Assembly: GCA_937974245.1 (NCBI GenBank)
Contig: CALJKV010000059.1
Span: 1 to 11,207 of the forward strand
From: an uncultured Chloroflexota bacterium
GTDB lineage: Bacteria; Chloroflexota; Anaerolineae; Aggregatilineales; Phototrophicaceae
Length of the DNA: 11,207 nt
Direction: 5' to 3'
This document shows positions 7,462 through 11,207 of this stretch, in pieces. Position numbers and translations under genes: made by a program. The notes under the pieces are model-generated. The model worked only from the letters and a program-made list of their open reading frames with translations, was not told the origin of the DNA and did not search any database. The number at the start of each line of letters is the position of its first letter. Position 1 is the first letter of the stretch.

Positions 7462-7622
7462 ATCGAAACGTTAAACGGCGCGGGAAGCCCGGTGATCGGG
7501 CGCGAAAACGTCTCGATTCGCACCCGATAATTTTCGGGGCGACTGAAGAGGCGTTGGCGCGTGCTGAAGCCTGGCTCAGAGAGAATGCAGACGACAGTAC
7601 AGACAGCCCGCCGGCTCCGTGA
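7437..7622 (+). CDS. Small hypothetical ORF, possibly a gene remnant
   Basis: A 61-codon frame starts inside the end of the kelch gene and stops in the gap before the PD40 gene. The second half, ATEEALARAEAWLRENADD (about 36-54), looks like an amphipathic helix with a coding-like composition, while the first half is arginine-rich and less convincing. No clear ribosome site precedes the ATG. It lies in the same frame as the downstream PD40 gene but is separated from it by two in-frame stops (TGA at 7620, TAG at 7641). It could be a real small protein, the tail of a decayed gene, or chance. Confidence 0.22.
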   Translation: MGAGGTRINRNVKRRGKPGDRARKRLDSHPIIFGATEEALARAEAWLRENADDSTDSPPAP

Positions 7623-7661
7623 TGGCCTTGTTTCCCAATTTAGCTACTGGATACCCCTACT

Positions 7662-9152
7662 GTGACGACTCCACCACGTTTAACCCCTTCATTTTTGTCT
7701 GATCTGCGCCTTTCCAGCTTTGACAGGATGGTGGCGCTGATTATCGCCCTGCTGGTCGCGGGGGTCGCGCTGACGATCCTGCTCGGTGACCGGGTGGGGG
7801 TGACGCTCGAACGCGCCGCCCCGGTGGGAGAAGCTCGCAGCACCAGCCGCGTCGTCATCCAGTTCAGCGAGACGATGCAGCGCGATACGGTGGCCGAACG
7901 CCTGTCGGTGGTCACACTGCGCCCCGACGCCCCCGAAGATGTGATGGCGCTGACGGCGGACGACCTGGGCGAACCGATCACAGGCCGCATCACCTGGAAT
8001 GGTCGCACCGTTACCTTCCAGCCCGACGATGCGCTCCAGCCCGGCCAGCGCTACGGCGTGTTCTTAGCGCCGGGGGCGGCCTCGGATAACGGGCGCGAGT
8101 TGCTGGCGGAGTACCGTTTCGCCTTCGCGGTGCGTCGCCCGCGTGTGGCTTACCTCGCCCCGGCCAGCGGTTCGGTCTTCAATATCTGGATTGCTGACCC
8201 CGCCGACCCGGAGAGCGCCCGGCAGGTCACGTTCAGCCCATCGGGCATCTTCGATTTCGCTGTGAGTCCCGATGGCACCCGCATCGCGTTTGCGGAGCGC
8301 AACACCAACACCGGCACTGCCGATATTAAGCTCATTGACCTGGAAACGGGCGGTTTGCAGCAGTTGACCAACTGCGCCGACAGCGACTGCACGACACCCA
8401 TCTGGCGGCCAGACGGCCAGCTTATCGCCTACCAGCGGGTGGACTTCAATACCGGGCTGAATATCCCCATCAGCCCGACGCGCACCTGGCTGATTGACCT
8501 GAGCACCACGCCGCCCACTACCCGCCCACTTTTCGAGGACACGCAAATCCTGGGCTACGGCCTGCAATGGTCGGCGGACGGGAGCAAAGCGGCCTTATAC
8601 GATGTCAGCACCCAGAGCATTCTGCTGTACGACTTCACCGACGGCTCGATTGCGCTTGTCCCCAACAATTTCGGCAATTCCGGGGCGCTCTCCCCGGACG
8701 GCACGAAGCTGGTCTTCGCCACCGTCCTGTTTGAAGCCGGGTCAACGCGCAACACGCTGCAAATGGCCGATTTCACCACGTCAGCGTTCACCGCCCTCAG
8801 CCGCGCCGATGAGCCGGTGGATGACGACACAGCCGTCTGGAGTCCGGATGGCAGCGTGCTGGCCGTCGCCCGCCGCTATATTGATGACCGCTACACACGC
8901 GGCAGGCAGATTTACCTGATGAACCCGGCGGATGGGGAGGTAAGGCCGCTGGTGGTGGATGAACGCTACGCCAACGGGTTCTTCTCGTTCGACCCCAGCG
9001 GGCAGCAGCTGGCGATTCAGCGCTTCCCGGAACTGACGGCGGACGGCCAACCGAACAGTGCTGGCGTGCCGGAGGTCTGGACGGTTAACCTGGGCAGCGG
9101 CATCCTGCGTCAGGTCTCGGTAGACGGCTTCCATCCCCGCTGGGTGCCGTGA
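7662..9152 (+). CDS. Membrane-anchored protein with Ig-like domain and TolB-type PD40 propeller
   Basis: A 496-residue protein. Residues 1-23 are cytoplasmic and 24-42 (VALIIALLVAGVALTILLG) form one membrane segment, so the rest should be extracytoplasmic. Residues about 60-157 look like a bacterial Ig-like (Big_5/SbsA) domain, with VVIQFSETM, ITWNGRTVTFQPDDALQPG and a closing YRFAF strand. From about 160 to the end are WD40-like PD40 repeats: SPDGTRIAFAERN, WRPDGQLIAYQRV, WSADGSKAALYD, SPDGTKLVFATV, WSPDGSVLAVARR and FDPSGQQLAIQRF. This predicts a six-bladed TolB-like propeller for binding proteins or peptides. Start is GTG at 7662 with no good ribosome site; an in-frame ATG at 7728 would place the start at the edge of the membrane segment and is the alternative. 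No protease domain is fused. The cellular role is unknown. Confidence 0.83.
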   Translation: MTTPPRLTPSFLSDLRLSSFDRMVALIIALLVAGVALTILLGDRVGVTLERAAPVGEARSTSRVVIQFSETMQRDTVAERLSVVTLRPDAPEDVMALTADDLGEPITGRITWNGRTVTFQPDDALQPGQRYGVFLAPGAASDNGRELLAEYRFAFAVRRPRVAYLAPASGSVFNIWIADPADPESARQVTFSPSGIFDFAVSPDGTRIAFAERNTNTGTADIKLIDLETGGLQQLTNCADSDCTTPIWRPDGQLIAYQRVDFNTGLNIPISPTRTWLIDLSTTPPTTRPLFEDTQILGYGLQWSADGSKAALYDVSTQSILLYDFTDGSIALVPNNFGNSGALSPDGTKLVFATVLFEAGSTRNTLQMADFTTSAFTALSRADEPVDDDTAVWSPDGSVLAVARRYIDDRYTRGRQIYLMNPADGEVRPLVVDERYANGFFSFDPSGQQLAIQRFPELTADGQPNSAGVPEVWTVNLGSGILRQVSVDGFHPRWVP

Positions 9153-9160
9153 TTAGGAAG

Positions 9161-9185
9161 CGGGAGAACCTCACGAGTTTTCCCG
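9161..9185 (+). terminator. Stem-loop just after the PD40 gene
   Basis: A 9-bp stem, CGGGAGAAC with GTTTTCCCG (one G-T pair), has a 7-nt loop and begins 9 bp after the TGA at 9150-9152. The position fits a terminator. The T-run is inside the stem and the following bases are GC-rich, so a classical intrinsic mechanism is not certain. Confidence 0.4.
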
Positions 9186-9202
9186 GCGTCCGGCAATAAT
9201 GC

Positions 9203-9239
9203 TGTCCCGACCAATCCCCCGGTAATTACCGTAGGGACA
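9203..9239. terminator. Second stem-loop in the convergent gap (possible bidirectional terminator or decayed REP)
   Basis: TGTCCC at 9203-9208 pairs with GGGACA at 9234-9239, and the perfect palindrome CGGTAATTACCG fills 9220-9231. It lies between two genes that end towards each other, where a shared terminator would be expected. The right arm reads GTAGGGACA, reminiscent of the GTAGGGGC start of the REP-like element at 6155, but the match is too short to claim kinship. Confidence 0.3.
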
Positions 9240-9261
9240 ACACCTGCCTCGTCCGGGTTAG

Positions 9262-10155
9262 TTACCCGTCAACATCGCGGGCACAGCGAAAGCCATTATT
9301 AAGGATATAGCTGGGATAGATCGCGTCGCGACTCGCGGCACGGAGGAAGTATGATTCACTGGTGTTCCATACGCCACCCCGCAGCACACGATTAACATCT
9401 GTACTGCTACCTGTATCGCGTTCACGTCCATCCTTCGCGTCATACGGGTAATCCTGGTACAACGAACTCACCCACTCCCACACGTTGCCGCTCATATCCA
9501 GCGCCCCGACCCATGATACGCCGCCGGATCTGCTGCCGACAGCAGCCGTCCGATCTGCATTATCATAATATACGACATTCTCAGCGATGAAGTCATTTCC
9601 CCAGGGATACACCAGACTGTCCGGCCCGCGAGCTGCGTACTCCCATTCCGCTTCAGTCGGCAGTCTACCCCCGCGCGCCTCGCAGAAATCCTGTGCATCA
9701 AACCAGCTCACACAATTGCGCGGTTGGTCGGGGTCAGATGACCATTGTTCGCACCGAACCGAACCGTACTGCGCGTTGGTCACTTCATACTTGTTTATCC
9801 AGAACGGCTCATTGAAGCACTGTTCATGAATGGGCTTTTCGTCATCATCCCCGTCATCGCTGCCCATCATGAAGCAGCCCGCTGGCACCAGCACCATCGT
9901 TATGCCGTCAAAGTCGCGTTCAACGGGTGTCCAGTCCGCGTTACTGGTAATCGGTGTCAGGGCGATTTGTTCTGGCGAGACTCCCGTTCGCCGGTTGTTC
10001 GTAAGGATGATGCCGACCACCAATAGAAGAAGGATGACACCGATCCCAGCCCAAACAGAGCGTTGGCGCAACCAACTGTTTCTCTCTTTATCGTGCTGTT
10101 CTTCAGGTTGGGCGGGGGGTGCCGGAGTTTCGTGGCTGGTCTTTTCAGGCGGCAT
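9262..10155 (-). CDS. Membrane-anchored FGE-sulfatase (SUMF1-like) domain protein lacking the active-site cysteines
   Basis: A 297-residue protein. Residues 1-33 are polar and proline-rich, 34-52 are a membrane helix (VWAGIGVILLLLVVGIILT), and about 80-297 form the domain of formylglycine-generating enzymes. Marks are VLVPAGCFMMGSDD, KYEVTNAQY, RLPTEAEWEYAARG (164-177), YPWGN, DMSGNVWEWVSS, RVLRGGVW and the closing NGFRCARD. True FGE enzymes use two cysteines shortly after the RGG-[SW] motif; here that stretch reads WNTSESYFLRAASR and has none. I therefore infer a non-FGE role, as in the many members of this lectin-like fold used for binding or other oxidations. Six other cysteines (94, 113, 135, 148, 158, 291) could form disulfides outside the membrane. 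GGAG at 10168-10165 gives a good ribosome site. The gene converges on the PD40 gene, and a deleted paralogue remnant lies about 800 bp upstream. Confidence 0.88.
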   Translation of the reverse strand: MPPEKTSHETPAPPAQPEEQHDKERNSWLRQRSVWAGIGVILLLLVVGIILTNNRRTGVSPEQIALTPITSNADWTPVERDFDGITMVLVPAGCFMMGSDDGDDDEKPIHEQCFNEPFWINKYEVTNAQYGSVRCEQWSSDPDQPRNCVSWFDAQDFCEARGGRLPTEAEWEYAARGPDSLVYPWGNDFIAENVVYYDNADRTAAVGSRSGGVSWVGALDMSGNVWEWVSSLYQDYPYDAKDGRERDTGSSTDVNRVLRGGVWNTSESYFLRAASRDAIYPSYILNNGFRCARDVDG

Positions 10156-10165
10156 AAGGCTACTC
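10123..10165 (-). repeat. 43-bp direct repeat, copy 1 (5' end of the FGE-domain gene)
   Basis: This stretch covers part of the ribosome site and the first eleven codons of the FGE-domain gene. It recurs at 10929-10971 with a single mismatch (42 of 43). The match stops abruptly on both sides. It records a duplication of the start of this gene. Confidence 0.85.
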
Positions 10166-10245
10166 CGTCAAATTTGAGAAGTATAGTAACCATTATGCCG
10201 TTGGCTTGCGGTTGGCGCAACAGATTCACGGGTGGCAACCATGCA

Positions 10246-10268
10246 CCCCCTGATCGTTCATCCGGGGG
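10246..10268 (-). terminator. Hairpin directly after the RAYT gene
   Basis: CCCCC at 10246-10250 pairs with GGGGG at 10264-10268, then after one mismatch GAT pairs with ATC around a CGTTC loop. It begins 7 nt beyond the RAYT stop codon on the minus strand. It could be a terminator without a T-run, or a subterminal hairpin of a mobile unit of the kind that Y1 transposases recognise. It does not share the CTGTA opening of the REP-like copies. Confidence 0.35.
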
Positions 10269-10275
10269 AATGTGG

Positions 10276-10761
10276 TCAGGTGTTGAGACTATCCGCATTC
10301 CAACGCTGGGGATTAGTAACCACATAACGTGCAATGTGATTGTATTCGTCCTCGCTCCGAATGATATGGTCGTGAAAGCCGCGATGCCATATCGGAGAAT
10401 CCTGTTCAGCACATTCCGCCCCACTGCGGGCTAAGCGCGTAACGGCTCCCTTGAACATGTTGATAACCACACTCAGAGATGTGGTGTGTTCAACCTGGTC
10501 ATTGAGTACGAGGATACCATGCAGGTGGTTTGGCATAATCACGAATACATCCAGTTCAGCGGATGGGAAATGCTGTGGAATTTGTCGCCAGCAACTTTCG
10601 ATATCTTTGCCGAGCTTGGTGAGCAATACAATATCATTCTCGGCGATGTTGCCGAACAGATGCAGCCGCTTATGCGCGAGAATCGTCACGAAATATGCGC
10701 CTGATTGCGAATAATCATATCCCTTGAGGCGCAGACTGTTTTTGCGGGTGTAAAGCGGCAC
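10276..10761 (-). CDS. REP-associated tyrosine transposase (RAYT, Y1/HUH, IS200-like)
   Basis: A 161-residue single-domain protein of the Y1 transposase superfamily (PF01797 type), which nicks and joins single-stranded DNA through a tyrosine. The N-terminal RLKGYDYSQSGAYFVTI (11-27) is typical of RAYT proteins. The metal-binding HxH motif is H79-L80-H81 in FVIMPNHLHGIL. The C-terminal helix EYNHIARYVVTNPQRW (139-154) carries the candidate catalytic tyrosines Y140 and Y146 and the NP-x-x-W ending common in the family. Length is normal for a RAYT, so it looks intact. The start is GTG at 10761; there is no strong ribosome site, and no better in-frame start is visible. IS200-type elements are mobile alone, but RAYTs are usually single genes that act on REP palindromes. 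Here such palindromes lie 62 bp upstream of the start, which supports a RAYT rather than an IS. Confidence 0.9.
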   Translation of the reverse strand: MPLYTRKNSLRLKGYDYSQSGAYFVTILAHKRLHLFGNIAENDIVLLTKLGKDIESCWRQIPQHFPSAELDVFVIMPNHLHGILVLNDQVEHTTSLSVVINMFKGAVTRLARSGAECAEQDSPIWHRGFHDHIIRSEDEYNHIARYVVTNPQRWNADSLNT

Positions 10762-10822
10762 TGGTCGCGGCGCTTTCTCTATGGATACAGAGTAGTCTTG
10801 GTGGGACGCTGGCTCGCATGGC

Positions 10823-10884
10823 GGGCGCGCTATAGCACGCCCTTACAGTAGAGTCACGCTGTAAGGGCGCCGTACACGGCACCC
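10823..10884. repeat. REPIN-like pair of inverted REP hairpins upstream of the RAYT gene
   Basis: The left copy, read on the minus strand from 10848 to 10823, starts CTGTAAGGGCG and ends in CGCCC. The right copy, on the plus strand at 10859-10884, starts CTGTAAGGGCG and ends in CACCC. Each is 26 nt: a CTGTAA foot then a 20-nt imperfect palindrome with a central two-base loop. The two face each other across a 10-nt spacer (10849-10858). A GTAA/GTAG tetranucleotide at the foot of a hairpin is the known design of REP sequences. The left copy differs from the second array copy at 11132-11157 by only one base. The right end lies two bases before the stop codon of the FGE remnant. Confidence 0.75.
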
Positions 10885-10885
10885 G

Positions 10886-10961
10886 CTAAGAGCGCGCGCA
10901 GCGAAAGCCGTAGCCGTAGCACCTGTGGCGGAGTTTCGTGGCTGGTCTTTTCAGGCGACAT
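10886..10961 (-). pseudogene. Internally deleted FGE-domain gene remnant (start and end only)
   Basis: From ATG at 10961 the minus strand encodes MSPEKTSHETP, compared with MPPEKTSHETP in the intact gene at 10155, and the ribosome-site region is identical. A few codons later, in the next frame, it reads YGYGFRCARS followed by TAG at 10888-10886. GFRCAR is the usual C-terminal ending of this family (NGFRCARD in the intact gene). So about 14 first codons are joined, out of frame, to about 10 last codons, and some 270 codons are missing. The different C-terminal tail suggests a paralogue, not a recent exact copy. It is too short to encode a working protein. Confidence 0.75.
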
Positions 10962-10971
10962 AAGGCTACTC
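10929..10971 (-). repeat. 43-bp direct repeat, copy 2 (in the FGE remnant)
   Basis: Matches copy 1 at 10123-10165 at 42 of 43 positions, with one base change in the second codon (CCG to TCG). Homology ends where the remnant's deletion junction begins on one side and just upstream of the GAG of the ribosome site on the other. Confidence 0.85.
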
Positions 10972-11005
10972 GGATGAACTCGGTATGTTCAATTCTAACT
11001 CTGCT

Positions 11006-11028
11006 TTTGAACAAATGTTTGAACAAAT
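11006..11028. repeat. Short direct repeat TTTGAACAAAT x2 upstream of the FGE remnant
   Basis: TTTGAACAAAT occurs at 11006-11016 and 11018-11028, a 12-bp period of roughly one helical turn, in the AT-rich stretch 10980-11060. It lies about 50 bp upstream of the remnant's ATG, where a regulator of the once-functional gene could have bound. No promoter is clear nearby. Confidence 0.4.
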
Positions 11029-11064
11029 CTTCACCATCTACAGCCGGTTTTGTAGTATGCTGAT

Positions 11065-11207
11065 GACTGTAAGGGCGTGCTACAGCACGCCCGCACTACA
11101 CCGCGCCCGTGCCACAGCATACCCGCAGCGACTGTAAGGGCGTGCTACAGCGCGCCCGCACTACACCGCGCCCGTGCCACAGCATACCCGCAGCGACTGT
11201 AAGGGCG
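11065..11207. repeat. 65-bp tandem array built on the REP hairpin, cut by the window edge
   Basis: Unit 1 is 11065-11129, unit 2 is 11130-11194 (64 of 65 identical, A11087 changed to G11152), and the first 13 bp of unit 3 reach the window end. Each unit opens with CTGTAA and a 20-nt palindrome: in unit 1, GGGCGTGCT (11073-11081), an AC loop, then AGCACGCCC. About 40 nt follow, including CCCGTGCCACAGCATACCC, which may be a decayed second hairpin. The array lies beyond the FGE remnant, about 300 bp upstream of the RAYT gene, and no coding frame explains it. Confidence 0.85.

Noticed and set aside
7487..7501. Terminator after the kelch gene (GCCCG-GTGAT-CGGGC)
   Set aside because: Only a 5-bp stem without a T-run, in a GC-rich stretch where such stems arise by chance.
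8064..8567. Minus-strand frame of 167 codons opposite the PD40 gene
   Set aside because: No motif or ribosome site; the plus frame has six clear PD40 repeats.
10063..10434. Plus-strand frame of 123 codons spanning the FGE start and RAYT end
   Set aside because: It crosses the ends of two convincing minus-strand genes and the hairpin between them, with no recognisable domain.
11065..11207. CRISPR array
   Set aside because: Units are identical along the full 65 bp, so there are no variable spacers, and no cas gene is present.

Overview
The window looks like chromosomal DNA of a GC-rich bacterium, most likely Chloroflexota (Anaerolineae-like). This is inferred from the character of the proteins: a TPR protein with a long acidic tail rich in D/E-W-L motifs, a purine-nucleoside-type ABC transporter, and secreted kelch, PD40 and sulfatase-modifying-factor proteins. 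There is no rRNA, tRNA or CRISPR array.

Layout. (1) Positions 1-2135, minus strand: the 5' part of a large TPR protein whose acidic, tryptophan-punctuated tail runs off the left edge. (2) Positions 2136-2433: a divergent intergenic region with a good extended -10 promoter for the TPR gene and only weak candidates for the rightward operon. (3) Positions 2434-6096, plus strand: a tightly coupled three-gene ABC importer operon, with a tandem ATPase and two different permeases that overlap by 4 and 8 bases. It belongs to the nucleoside/BMP-dependent class, but no substrate-binding lipoprotein gene lies in the window. (4) Positions 6097-6369: non-coding, with a REP-like folded element and an AT-rich leader. 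(5) Positions 6370-9152, plus strand: a secreted six-repeat kelch propeller, a doubtful small ORF, and a membrane-anchored protein with an Ig-like domain and a TolB-type PD40 propeller. (6) Positions 9262-10155, minus strand: a membrane-anchored FGE-sulfatase-domain protein that lacks the cysteines expected at the FGE active site. (7) Positions 10276-11207: a small mobile-DNA neighbourhood. It holds a Y1/HUH transposase of the REP-associated (RAYT) type, an inverted pair of REP-like hairpins (a REPIN), the nearly deleted remnant of a second FGE-domain gene, and a 65-bp tandem array built on the same hairpin and cut by the right edge.

How the parts relate. The importer genes form one translationally coupled unit that should move a nucleoside or similar small solute across the inner membrane. 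The kelch, PD40 and FGE-like proteins are all predicted to face outward, but they are separate transcription units and share no obvious pathway. The most notable system is at the right end. The RAYT gene sits beside several copies of one 26-nt hairpin family, which starts CTGTA[A/G]GGGC. A further copy lies about 4 kb away, between the importer operon and the kelch gene. This looks like a RAYT/REPIN pair in a lineage where such pairs are, to my knowledge, little described. The FGE ghost keeps only the start and end of the gene and sits directly against the REPIN.
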